Of a stretch of DNA of 64,000 nucleotides, positions 44,683-57,000 are shown piece by piece. A program made the translations under genes and the position numbers. This stretch comes from Theropithecus gelada (taxonomy: Eukaryota > Chordata > Mammalia > Primates > Cercopithecidae): contig NC_037680.1 of the NCBI RefSeq assembly GCF_003255815.1, forward strand, positions 18,070,244 to 18,134,243. The letters are read 5' to 3'. The notes below the pieces were generated by a model. The model was not told where the DNA came from. It made no database searches and saw only the letters and a list, made by a program, of their open reading frames with translations. Within the stretch, counting starts at the first letter, position 1, and each line of letters opens with the position of its first letter.

Positions 44683-46539
44683 TTCTTGAGTAGGATTTAA
44701 AGTGGTCTGGAAGGAAATCCAAAAGGAGAACTAGAAAAGTATTTTGGACCATGAAAATTATACTGAAATAAGAATATCCCTCTGCAAGACAGCTCTTTGA
44801 AAGCCTGCAGTCTTGTGCATATCTAAGATGTACACAATTTGAGAAAGAGATGTACTATTTCACAATCTTTTCATAATTCACCATATGATTGATTTATTCA
44901 TTCAATGACTAATAATTTTTCTCAATTTATATAGTCATGTCTCTGAAAATACACAGTAATTTGAATTTAATCAGAAAGTTTCTGTTTAATTTTATTTACA
45001 AACTTAAGGTGATTAAGTTGGAATCAGTAGAGTTGTTGGTGATGGTAGTAATAGAGTGTGGTCTTTATTCTTGTTTCCAATAGTCTAGATTTCATTTGCA
45101 CACACAGAATAATTCCATGGGGAGCTGGAAGAGCACTATGTACCCCTCAAGGACCCTTTAACTTGGTTTTATCCATCTCAGGTCTATTGTCCTAATAGCC
45201 ATCAATTTAGTACCAAGACCTTGGGATATTTACTCAGTTTTATATCATTTGAGGTTGAACCTCAAAAGTATTACATCTGATATTACAGATTCATAATTTC
45301 TTTTCAAATGGTTGTTGATAATACCACATAGGCAAAACTATTATAATTCTTTTGATAATCTTTTTTATGAAAAAAATACTTTTAAAATGTAAATGAAATA
45401 TTGTAATTGAACAGGGTTTCCTGGACAAGACAGATTCTGAAGTTTGGGTAGAAATGCTGCAAATCAGGGAATAGAGGAAAAAAAGTAAATGTCCTGTTAG
45501 ATGAGAGTTAGGCCAACTGTTGTATCACTACACGAAAAAGTTTTGATGTAAAATTGTATTCTATTTTCCTGACACTGAAATTCTTTGATGATCTTGAACT
45601 TTAGTAAATGAATCAAATTCAATATAATTACAATATAAATTACAAAATTATAGTAATATTCTACAGATGGTATGGGCTCTGTAAGTACTACAATAAACAT
45701 GATTGAATTTTAATCACAGAAATTTATCATGTGGAAGAATATTTGGGCCATGTTAATACTAACATGCTATGCAACAAGCTCTCAGCTTTTGTTTACTAAT
45801 TATGAAGATGTTCCCAATCAGCATTTAAATAAATATGCATTGTTGCTAAAACTTTTCAACTAATGTTAAAACAATATTTTAACAAAAATGCACCATTTTA
45901 TATTTTGAATGTATCTTTTCAGGTTGGCAAAGAGAGTCTTTTCTGTTTAGGTTGGCCAATTAAAGGAAGCTGTAAACTTTCTAGGGTTTACAAACACTAT
46001 AAAATTCTTAAATCATACAGCTTCTCCTTGCCCCTGGCAATTGGCTTTGGCAGTTGTAAAATTGATTTTTGGGGTGGCTTGAATCTGATCCAGCATCCCA
46101 GCTAATTGGAAAACCATGCTTGTGATATAGCATGTCTTGAAAGTGGGCAAGATAGCAGACGGTCTCTAAAGCAAATTAAAAGCTAACAAGCCCATGTTTG
46201 ACAGCAGCACTTAAAGTGCAAAGGGAAAATGGACAAAGTTCCATTACTCTGGCAATAGCAGTATATTACATACGCTGTGTCTCTTTCTGTTTTGTAAAGA
46301 AACCTAAAGGTATATATGCCTTTCAGCTAATAGTCTCATTAAGTAAAACCTCCTTCCTCTAGTACTTTTACTAAATCTCCTTTATGTTCTTTCATCTAGA
46401 GTTTATGTTTGCAATTTTTTTATTTTGAAAATGTTTTTTAATATATTATAAGGCACTTAGGTCATAATAACCACTCTTTGTCCTCTTCAACAAAAACAAT
46501 AATTTCGTGCTATCTTTTGTTTTTCCGTTATCTTTACAG
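44683..46539. other. No gene or recognised repeat
   Basis: AT-rich, unique-looking sequence. Confidence 0.35.
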
Positions 46540-46774
46540 CACACTGTGGTGTTAGATGAACTCAGATATGATTAAACCATGAAGAGGAGGCTCCTCCACC
46601 TGTGTGTCAGTCTCACTGCTCTTGGTGGATAAATCCAATCAATCAGGCAGAGCAGGAGCGTGAGCTTTGTTACTTGTGTCAGAGACAGTGAGGTCGTTTC
46701 CTTTAACACGCTCAATCAGTATCAAGATGAGACCTGAGAGGGAGCTGAAAATTCAGAATTCTGTTTCCTCTCAA
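46540..46774 (+). other. Exon-like segment with consensus splice signals
   Basis: 'ttttccgttatctttacag' ends at 46539 and 'gtaagt' begins at 46775, enclosing 235 non-repetitive bases that are less AT-rich than their flanks. A 70-codon frame from 46667 runs through the donor, so a coding exon is not supported. It is a candidate non-coding exon on the plus strand. Confidence 0.28.
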
Positions 46775-48654
46775 GTAAGTAATGTGGGGTTTTCACTGGA
46801 GAGTGTGATTCCATTAGTTCAACCAAAAATTGCTGGCAGGGTCACAGGAGCCTCCTCTGGCAGTTTTGTGGGAAAATAAGAATAAGTATAAATTTTAGGG
46901 TCAGGTTTAATTGACCACCAAACAACTCCCTGCCTTGGCATGAATAATGAAGTTAGTTCTGTTTGCCTGCATTTGTCATTGTAGATTTGGATAAATATTT
47001 TACAATGTTCATTCTTCCTTGGTGATGTGGTAGTCATCAAAATCACCTTTTTAGATTTTTCTTTAGTGTCATACAAAAGATGCTAAACATTTTTTTTTTT
47101 TGTTTCTTCTGAAACCTATATATTATATAAGCAAGAACAAATGTTTCACTTATTCTGTATCTAACATCATATACTGGGCGTGTAGTAGAATTTGGAAAAT
47201 GTTAATTGACCACTTGGTATTTTTGTAGGCTCACAGCACTGTTGATTCTCTTGAATGATCAGGAGTGTTATATTGTTATTACTTATCCAGTAAGTGACAT
47301 GTTTTGGAATGTCTCTGAGCCTTTCTGGTAATTCACTTGATTCTGACATGTTCTTCATATAGTCAGTACATTTCCACCCTCAAAAGAGCTGCAAAAATCT
47401 AAATATTTTTATAGTATTATGCAGAGATCAAGTCATTTAAGAAAAGCCTAAATAATGAAAAAGTTTTATTTCTTATCTGAGTAAATTTTATTGTCATGAT
47501 GACACAGTTTCTCTTGGGGGGGTCTATCTGTTCAAGGAAACAACACTTCAGTTCACTAGAATTTTTGGATGTCCTTCTCAAAGCCTAGGTGAGAAATGCT
47601 TGCCGCAAGCCATTTGGGTAGAAATACTTATTAGCCCCTGAAAAGTTTAAGAAAACAAAAAGTGCCCAATTTTATTTAATTTAGAATGCATGCACTTCTT
47701 TGAACTTAGCATAACTTGAATGCATATTAAAATAAAATAAGGAAATAGGCAACAGCTTCCTGCTTAGTATAAATTATTGTTTGGTAATTTAGCTAGCAAA
47801 GCTGGGAAGTGGACTAAAGCCTTTTTCACTAGATTCTGATAATATTAAGTTTACCTAGAAGCATTACCATACTCTATAGTTTCTGGATTTATTTAGTTTT
47901 TAACTGTTGGATTTTTCACGTTTTTGGAATTTCTTTGGGGCCATCAGACCTCTGCTGAAAGTGAAAAACGTGACTCTCCTGATCTCTACAAGCATCGTGA
48001 TCATGCAATTAGGTCACCTGTGAGTCCCTAGATAGTTTTAATTTGTGCTGATGAGGACTATGGCCCCTGTAGTGGTGATGAACTTATTTTAATAATATTT
48101 CATTCAACCATAGACAACTTGTTTCAGAGACTGCCTCTCTGGAAAAGACTCCTGGAGGTAATTGCTTTTACTCATCTGCTTTACATTTTGTATGAACAGT
48201 TCAGCAACTGGAAAATATACATAAGATGAAAATTCAGTATGTCTACAGGGGAAAGGAGAATCTTGAGAAGAAATATATTTCCCTTTCTCCCCACCAGGTA
48301 ATACTGATCTTTTTAAAACCTAGACATTGAGTCTTGGGTTTGATCTCCAAACCAAGGATGAAATTATTGTCTCTGGAAAGTCAGGTTTCTGCCCCTGGGC
48401 TGGTATGAATTTTGTTGCCAGGCCTTTAACATCTCCATCTTTGATGCAGCAAGGGATGGAATGTTGCAAAGATATAACTGTGGATTTAAAAGATCTCAAA
48501 GGTTCTCTTTAGAGCCTAACACTGTAGAAACCTAGGCTGTAAAAGAAACTCTTTCACTGTCTACTTCTCAATAACAAAATTCTGTAGCCTACTATTTCAA
48601 GAACTTATAAAACCATTACAACCAAATTGCATTGTCCCTTGATATATGCAAAAT
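46775..48654. other. No gene or recognised repeat
   Basis: Unique-looking sequence; short frames have no motif. A run of seven Gs occurs at 47516-47522. Confidence 0.35.
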
Positions 48655-49960
48655 ACTTTTTTATTATTAATCTTATTTTTGATTTACAAATCATGGTTGT
48701 ATACATTTATGGGGTACAATGCTATGTTTTGATATATGTGTACAATGTGCAATGACTAAATCAAGCTAATTAACATATCCATCACTTCTCTTACCCTTTT
48801 TAGTGGTTATACAATTTGAAATTTAATCTAGTTATTTTTAAATATACTATACAATATTGTTAATTGTATGTTCTTTCAGAGCCCATAAAAATAAAAATAA
48901 AATAACATAATCAAATAAATATTTTTGACTATAGTCTAACTACTGTGCAATAGCTATCAAAACCTATTCCTCCTTGGAGTCGGTAAACCTTTTTGTAAAG
49001 AAAAATAATACTAAATAAAACTAAAAACTTATTCCTCCTGTGTATCTAAACATTTTATTTGCTCAACAACTTCCAATTCCTTCCCTTCTCTCCCCCAAGC
49101 CTCTGGTATCCATCATTCTACTCTCTACTTCTATGAGTTCAACTGTTTAAAAATGTGAGATCATGCAGTATTTGTCTTTCTGTGCCTGGCTTACTTGACT
49201 GAGGCTAATATTCTCTACATTCACCCATGCTGTTACAAATTAAAGTATTTCCCTCCCTTTTTTTAGTATTTCATTGTGTATATGTACTACATTTCCTTAT
49301 TTATTCATCCACTGATAGATACTCAGGTCGATTCCATATCTTGGCTATTGTGAATAGTGCAGCAATGAACATGGGAGTGCAGATACCCCTTTGACATACT
49401 GATTTCAGTTCTTTTGGATATGTACTCAGAACTGGAATTATTGGATCAGGTGGTGGTTCTATTTTTAATTTTTTGAAGAATCTTCATGCTGTTTTCTATA
49501 ATGACTATAGTAATTTAAATTCCCACAACAGTGTACATAGATTCCCTTTTCTCTACATCCTCTCCAACACTTGCTATCTTTCATCTTTTTGATGAAAGCC
49601 ATTCTAACATGTTGAGGTGATCTCTCATTTTGTTTTTAATGTGCATTTCCCTAACGGTTAGTGACTCTGAGCATTTTTCCATGTACCCATTGGCTATTTG
49701 TACATCTTCTGCTGAGAAATGTCTGTTCAGGTCCTTTGCTGAACTCCTTTAATAGGGTTATTTGTTTTCTTGTTATTGAATTGTTTGAATTTATTGTATA
49801 GATTGGATATTAACCCCTTATCAGTTGTGTGGTTTGCAAATGTTTTCTCTTATTCTGTAAATTGTCTCTTCACTTGTTAATTATTTCTTTTGCTGTGCCG
49901 CGTATTTTTGGTTTGATAGCATTCCATTTGTTTATTTTTGCTTTTGTTGTCTGTGCTATT

Positions 49961-50212
49961 GGGGTCATAGCCCAAAACTCATTGCCCAGATGAATATTGT
50001 AGAACTTTCCACTGTTTTTTTTTTTTTTTTTTTTTTTTTTTCCTTGTGGTTTTTTAGGTTTTGGTTTTTTTTTTTTTTTTTTTTTTGTTTTTTTTTTTTT
50101 TTTTTTTAGGGGTTTAGCCAAAAAATTTTTGCCCAGATGAATTTTTTAAAATTTTCCCTTTTTTTTTTTTTTTTTTTTTTTTTCGTTCCCTAGTGGTTTT
50201 ACAGGTTTAGGT
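49961..50212. repeat. Degraded direct duplication around poly-T, likely assembly artefact
   Basis: Two copies of about 105 bases (49961-50065 and 50108-50212) share 'ttgcccagatgaat' and the 'ggtttt-agg-tt' end. The left part of copy 1 is clean and its right part is reduced to T-rich sequence. Copy 2 is the mirror case: its left part is T-degraded and its right part is clean. Runs of about 26 and 25 Ts sit in the middle of each copy. This is the pattern of reads slipping after a homopolymer from both sides and being joined instead of merged. Confidence 0.7.
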
Positions 50213-50485
50213 CTTATATTTAAGTGTCTAATCGATTTTGAATAATTTTTGTAAAAAGTGTGAGAAAAGAGTCCAGTAACATTCTTCTACACGTGGATAT
50301 TCAATTTTCCCAACACCATTTGAAGAGATTATCTCTTTTCCCATTGTGTGTTCTTGACACTCATGTCAAAAGTCTATTAACCATAAATGCATGGGTTTAT
50401 TTCCGGACTTTCTATCCTATTCCATTGGCCATTGTGTCTGTTTTTATACCAGTACAGTGCTGTCTTACTATAATCACATTTGCTT

Positions 50486-50775
50486 TTTTTGAGACAGGGT
50501 ATTACTCTGTTGCTCAGGTTGTAGTGCAATGGCATAATCATGGCTTACTGTAGCCTGTATTCCAGGATCAAGCAATCCTCCCGCCTCAGCCTCCTGGGTA
50601 GCTGGGACTACAGATATACACCACCATGCCCAGGTGTTTTTTTGTGTATATTTTGTAGAGACAGGGATCTAGTTATGTTGCCCAGGCTAGTCTCAAACTC
50701 CTGGACTCAAGTGACCCTTCCACCTTGGCCTCCCCAAAATACTGGAATTATTTTGGCGTGAGCCACCATGTCCAT
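50486..50775 (-). mobile_element. AluJ-like, antisense, nested in L1
   Basis: Diverged dimeric Alu in antisense ('ttttttgagacagggtattactctgttgc' to 'gtgagccaccatgtccatct'). L1 sequence resumes directly after it. Its age helps to date the host L1 as older. Confidence 0.9.
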
Positions 50776-52497
50776 CTGTAATCACTTGAAAATATATTTT
50801 GAAATCAGAGACTGTGACGCCTCCAATGTTCCTCTTTTTGTTCAAGATTGTTTTCACTCTTTGGTGTTTTTCATGGTTTCAGACAAATTTAAAAGATTTG
50901 ACTTTCCTATTCCTGTGAAAAATGCCATTAGAGTTTTGGTAGGGATCTGTAGATCACTTTGGGTAGTATGGACATTTTTCACAACATTATTTTTTTCCAG
51001 TCTTTGAACATAAAATATCTTTTCATTTATTTGTGTTTTCTTCCATTTTTTTCATCAGTGTTTTATAGTTTTCAATATAAAGTCTTTTTTCCTTGGTTAA
51101 AGTTATACCTAACTATTTAATCATTTTGTTGCTATTGCAAACGAGATTATTTTATTATTTTTCTAATAATTTATTGTTAGTATATAAAAACACTACTATT
51201 TTGTGTATGTTGATTTTATGTCCTGCAAATTTACTAAAATTGTTTTGTCAGTTTTAACAGTTTTTCCATGAAGTCCTTTTGAAGTTCTCTTTATATATGA
51301 TCATGCAATCTGCATACCAGGATGATTTAAATTTTTTCTTTTCAAGTTGGATTAATTTTATATTTTTCTCCTGCCTGGTGTCTTTGGCTAGAACTTCCAG
51401 GACTATGTAGAAAATAAGTGGCGAGAGTAACCATCCTTTCCTTGTCTCTGATCTTAGTGGAAAAGTTTGCAACTTTTTACCATTGAGAATAATGTGCTAC
51501 AGGTTTGTCACATATGCCCTTTATTGTGTGGAGGTACCTTCCTCTGTACTTAATCTCTTGAAAGTTTTTACTATGACAAGGTGTTGAATTTTTTCAAATG
51601 CTTTTTCTTCATCTGTTGCAATGATGAAATGGTTTTTATCCTTCATTCTGTTGATGTGGTATGTTTCATTTATTGATTTGCTTACGTTGACTCATTCTGG
51701 CACCCCAGGGATAAATCCCACTTAATTATGGTGAATGATTCTTTTAATGTGTTGTTGAATTTGGTTTCGCTAATATGCTTTTGGGGATTTTTGCATGTAT
51801 CCTCATCAGGGACATTGGCCTGCAATTCTCTTTTCTTATAGTGTTCTTGTCAGGCTTTGGAATCAAGATAATGCTGACCTCATAAAATGAGTTTGGAGAT
51901 ATTCTCTCCTCTTCTTTTTTGAAGTTTAAGAAGAATTGGCATTAATTTTTAAGTAAATGTTTGGTAGAATTTAGCAGGGAAGTCGTCTGGTCCTCAACTT
52001 TTCTCTGATGGGAGACTTTTTATTACTGATTCAATCTACTTGCTCATTTAACATTTTCTGTTTCTTCATGACTCAGTCTTGCCAAGTTGTATGTGTCTAG
52101 AAATTTAACCAATTCTATATTATCGAATTTTTTGACATGTAACTGTTCATAGTAGTTTGTTATGATGTTTTGTATTTCTGGGTTATTAGTTTTAATGTCT
52201 TCTTTTTAAATTTCTGATCTTATTTGAGTTTTCCTTTTTTTTCTATCTAGTCTTGCTAAAAATTTGTTGATTTTATCATTTTAAAAATCTAACACTTTTG
52301 TTAATTTTCTCTATTTTTTCCAGTCTTTATTTTATTTATTTTTCTTCCAATCTTCATTATTCTTCTCCTTCTGTTAACTTTGAACTTAGTTTGTTCTTTT
52401 TTTCTTCTAGTTACTTAAGGTGTAACACTAGATGGTTTATTTCAAATCTTGCTTCTTTTTTAATATAGATGTTTGTCACTATAAATTCATCTTTTAG

Positions 52498-52710
52498 GAT
52501 TCATGTGCAATATTCTTATCCACTCAATTAGAATAATAGTGTTGACCAGCAAAAATAAAAGTGTATTTTTTTCTGCATATGTATCTTTCTATACTAACAA
52601 GATGAAAAATATTGGTTAGAGCAATCATGGAAGATATACTACTTCCTTTCAAATACAGATTTAATGGTTCTATGAGATATAGTAAAGACCCAATGTGGCA
52701 TGGCTGTAAG
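52498..52710. other. No recognised element
   Basis: Short unassigned stretch between L1 and a DNA transposon fragment. Confidence 0.4.
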
Positions 52711-53025
52711 CCAAGGCTTGGCAAACTAGGGCTTATAGGCCCAATCTAGTTTATCACCTGTTTTTGTACATCCTATGAACAAAGAATTTTTTTTTGCAAT
52801 TTTAAATGATTAGAAAAAATTAACATGCTTCATGACATGTGGGATTATAGACATTTTAAACTTCAGCGTTCCTAACCATCATTTTATTGGAACATGGCCA
52901 TGGTCCTTCATTTACATATTGTCTATGGCTGCTGTTGTGCTATGATGGCAGAACTGAGTAGTTGCCACAGAGACAGTGTGGCCCACAACCCTAAAATATT
53001 TACTATCTGGCCCAATCCCTCCTCT
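52711..53025 (-). mobile_element. hAT-type (MER, Charlie-related) DNA transposon
   Basis: 'aaggcttggcaaactagggcttataggcccaatctag', 'attttattggaacatggccatgg...catttacatattgtctatggctgctgttgtgctatgatggcagaactgagtagttgccacagagacagtgtggcccacaa' and 'aaatatttactatctggccc' follow a common MER hAT element. Its inner part carries an extra AT-rich insert (52770-52860). Confidence 0.75.
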
Positions 53026-53625
53026 AGAGGATATGCTTCTAGTGCTTATTTTGTCGTCAATTTATTCTTGGAGGAACACAAGATAAATCAATACCTTCAT
53101 GCTACACTGACCTGTCTGTACTCAGACTCTTACATGGTCATATCACAAACTAATCTGATTCAATTCAAAAATTGCAAACGTCTAGCTTGTGTCATAAAAA
53201 TAATCAAAATTTAAGTATAATCTATTTTTGATTGTCTTGCATGTTTCAATAATTAAAGACATATGGAAAATGTTACTTTTAGACCTTGGCTACTCTGGGC
53301 ACACTGCCTATGGGGTAGCCCTGCTCCACAAGGAGCAGTGAAAAAAAAAAAAAGTGAAAAAAAAAGAAGACCTACTAGATGTCACAAATACAATAGGAAT
53401 GTATTAAACTAAATTATTATATCCAGTAACTCACTAATTATTCCTAGTTGTCAACCTGCTCTGCACCCATTAAAGTAAAATTTTTATTGCTCCAGGAAAA
53501 AGACAAATAGAGATTAGAATTAGAAACTTATTATTTGGCTTTGCCTTTCAGAACAGTCTTCCAAGGTCTAAGCCTCTATTCTTAAGTCTGAAGCTTTTGG
53601 CTTTCAAAAATGAGGTTTTGCTGGG

Positions 53626-53658
<33 letters not shown>

Positions 53659-54049
53659 TTACGAAACAATTTCAAATCTCAACCTTAACAAGGTAAAAAC
53701 AAGGAGTCAAGCCTTACTTTTTGGTCTTTCTGTCTCTTTTGTTATAGGGTACAATATAACCACAATTCTTAATAGAAGGGAAGAAGAACTAGAAAGCCTT
53801 TGTTTTTTTCTGGATGGCAGAGCATAATAGGAAGAGTAAGGCTGTAACCTATGGTTAAGTGGTAGTTGTATTAAATACATGAGAAACAGAGAGCAGGAGT
53901 GTTCTCCTTCAATCCTCCAGCAAAGCTTGGAATGCCTGTGGTGTCATGGTACCATGTAAATATGACAAAACCCAGACACCCCAGCATCCCATCACAGCAT
54001 CACACCTGTGAGCAGACAACTGACTGCCCAGTTCTAGAAACAATTTCTT
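53026..54049. other. Unassigned; two orphan poly-A runs
   Basis: A less AT-rich 60-base block at 53282-53340 ends in poly-A (53341-53353). A pure A run of about 32 lies at 53624-53655. Neither follows a recognisable Alu or L1, so they may be retrocopy tails or expanded A tracts. No gene is seen. Confidence 0.4.
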
Positions 54050-55117
54050 CCCTCATATGCAGCATAAATAAGAACCAATGAAAGTGCTATCACTGGCCAG
54101 ATAAAACAAGCAGACCAAAACAATACCTCAAAGGCTCTGGAAACTAAACTGCCATTGGAATGACAATCTACAAAGTAAGCCAAGATCTACATGCTAAACC
54201 TAAACAGAGTGAATTTGTGTTAAAATAAAATATTTAAGTAGGACTCAGAGTTCCCTAACATAATAGACAAAATATCCAGGATAAGATTTAAAAAATCACC
54301 TGTCATAACAAGAACCAAGAAAATATAAACTTGAATAAGAAAAGACAATCAACTGATATCAACACTGAGATGATTTCAATGTTGGAATTATCTGACAAGG
54401 ATTTCAAAGCCGCCATGAAAAACACCTTCAGCCATCAACACATCAAACAATAAAACAAAAGAAAATGATATAACTGAAAGGAGAAAGAAAATATACAATT
54501 ATATTTGGAGATTTTAACATTCTCCTCTCAGCAGCCAATAGAACTACCAGACAGAAATTTAGCAAAGATATACATGATATGAAACAAACATATTTCATAT
54601 CTAATTGACATATATTGAAAAAGTGAATATACTTTTTTTTCCAAGTGCTCATGGAATATTTACCAAGATAGACAATATCCTGGGCTATAAAACAGACCTC
54701 AAGACATTTAAATTGTCTTTTTCTATGTTCTCTGGGCATAATGGAATCAATGTAACAATCAATAACAAAGAGACTTGGAAAATTTCTAAATGTGTGGAAA
54801 TTAAACAGCATACTTCTAAATAATGTAGATGTCAAATAAGTCTCAAAATAAACAAAAATACATAAAAATGAATAAAAATGAAAACCCTATCAAATTTTAC
54901 TGAACACAACTAAAGTAGTACTGAGGAATTTATAGCACTAAATGCTTATATTATAAATAATTAAAAGTTTTGAAATAAAAAACATAAGTTTCGATCTCAA
55001 GAAATTAGAAAAAGAAGAGAAAAATAAACTGAAAGCAAGGAAAAGGAAGGAAATAATAAACATAAAAGCGGAAATCAAAGAAACTGAACTGAAGAGAAAG
55101 AGAGAATAAACCAAAAA

Positions 55118-56545
55118 CCACTCCCTAACTTCAAAGTATACTACAGCACTACAGTAACTAAAACAGCATGGTGCTAGTATATAGTGAAAACAGACACTAG
55201 ACCAATGGAACAGGTTTGAGAACCCAGAAATAAAGCTCACACCTACAACCATCTGATCTCTGACAAAGCCAACAATAACAAGCAATGGGGAAAGGACTCC
55301 CTATTCAATAAATTCTGCTGGGATAATTGGCTAACCATATGCAGAGGATTGAAACTGAACCCCTAACTTTCACCATATACAAACATCAGCTCAAGATGGA
55401 TTAAAGATTTAAACGTAAAACCTAAAACTATAAACACCCTGGAAGAAAACCTAGTAAATACCATTCTGGACATTGATCCTGGCAAAGACTTCATGACAAA
55501 GACTCCAAAAGCAATGGCAATAAAACCAAAAAATGACAAGCGAAACCTAATTAAAGAGTTCCATACAGCAAAAGAAACTCAGCAGAGTAAACAGACCACC
55601 TACACAATGGGAGAAAATACTCAACATACTATGCATCCGACAAAGGTATAATAACAAGAAACTATAAGGTATCTCAACAAATTTATGAGAGAAAAACGAA
55701 CAACACAATTAAAAAGTGGACAGAGGTCATGAACAAACACTTTTCAAAAAAAGACATACATGTGGCCAACAGGCAGATTACAAAAAGGCTCGGTATCACT
55801 GATCATTAGAGAAATGCAAATCAAAACCACAGTGTAATATCACCTCACACCAGTCAGAATGGATACTATTAAAAAGTCAAAAATTAACAGATGCTGGCAG
55901 TTTTGCAGAGAAAAGGGAATGCTTGTACACTGATGTTGGAAATGTAAATTAGTTCAGTCACTGTGGAAAGCAGTCTGGAGATTTCTCAAGGCACTTAAAA
56001 TAGAACTACCATTCAACCCAGTAATCCCATTACTGGATTTTTACCCAAAGGAATATAAATTGTTCTCCCATAAAGGCACATGCACGTTTATGTTCATCAC
56101 AGTATTATTCACAATAACAAAGACATGGAATCAACATAGATGCCCGTGAATGGTGGACTAGATGAAGAAAATCTACATATGACTGTAGAATACCATGCAG
56201 CCATAAAAAGAATGAAATCATGTCCTTTGCAGCAACATGGATGGAGCTGGAGGTCATTATCTTAAGTGAAGAAATGCAGGAACAGAAAACCAGATACTGC
56301 ATATTCTCACTGAGAAATGGGAGCTAAAGATTGAGTACAAAGAAAAGAACAGTAGACTTTGGATCCTAATTAAGGTTATAGGATGAGAGGAAGGTGAGGA
56401 TTGAAAAGCTACCTATCGGGTGTTATAATGATTCCCTGAGTGACAAAATTGTCTGTACATCAAATGTCCTTAACATGCAATTTACCCATATAATGAACCT
56501 GCACATGGACCCATTGAACCTACAATAACAGTTTGAAAGAAAAAA
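55118..56545 (+). mobile_element. 5'-truncated L1P insertion, sense, in L1M
   Basis: It starts abruptly in the ORF2 region ('ccctaacttcaaagtatactac') and runs through the C-terminal ORF2 part ('aagcaatggggaaaggactccctattcaataaa'), then an L1PA/L1PB-type 3'UTR ending 'atttacccatataatgaacctgcacatgg...acctacaataacag'. Similarity to the intact L1 at 22600-24000 is clear but with many changes and stops. Confidence 0.85.
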
Positions 56546-56690
56546 TAGAGGCTGAATATTCAAAAAAAATCAATAAAATTGCCAAACATATAGCAAGATT
56601 GATTATAAATAAAACAGAAGACACAAATCACCAATGAGAGGAATTAAATAAGAATGTCATTACAGATCCTGTAGCCTTTAAGAGATAATA

Positions 56691-57000
56691 GGCTGGGTGT
56701 GGTGGCTCATGCCTGCAATCCCAGCACTTTGGGAGGCTGGGGCAGGTGGATCACTTGAGGTCAGGAGCTCGAGACCAGCCTGGTCAACATGCTGAAACCC
56801 CGTCTCTACTAAAATTACAAAAAATAGCTGGGCATGGTGGTAGGCACCTGTAATCCCAGTGACTCAGGAGGCTGAGGCAGGAGAATCATTTCAACCTGGG
56901 AGGTGGATGTTGCAGTGAGCTGAGATTGCGCCATTGCACTCTACCTGGGTGACAGGGCAAGACTCTATGTCAAAAAATAATAATAATCATAATAATAATA
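56691..57000 (+). mobile_element. AluS-like, sense, in L1M
   Basis: Dimeric Alu from 'ggctgggtgtggtggctcatgc' with an (AAT)n-type tail (56975-57000). Confidence 0.93.

Larger units (their letters stand above)
48655..52497 (-). mobile_element. 5'-truncated antisense L1 (L1P/L1MA-like)
   Basis: The left end is the 3'UTR in antisense ('tttatggggtacaatgctatg', 'tgtgcaatgactaaatcaagc'). ORF2 then reads antisense through the C-terminal and reverse-transcriptase regions and fades near 52497. Stops and shifts are frequent. One surviving antisense frame (51254-51472) covers the catalytic block, where the YADD-type motif reads YADC, losing the second catalytic aspartate. An antisense Alu and a suspect duplicated stretch interrupt it. 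Confidence 0.85.

Noticed and set aside
49870..50121. Lysine-rich antisense frame as a basic nucleic-acid-binding protein
   Set aside because: It is the translation of poly-T runs in the suspected assembly artefact.
54443..55285. Antisense frames of 130 and 115 codons as genes
   Set aside because: They are the reverse strand of decayed L1M/L1P ORF2 sequence.
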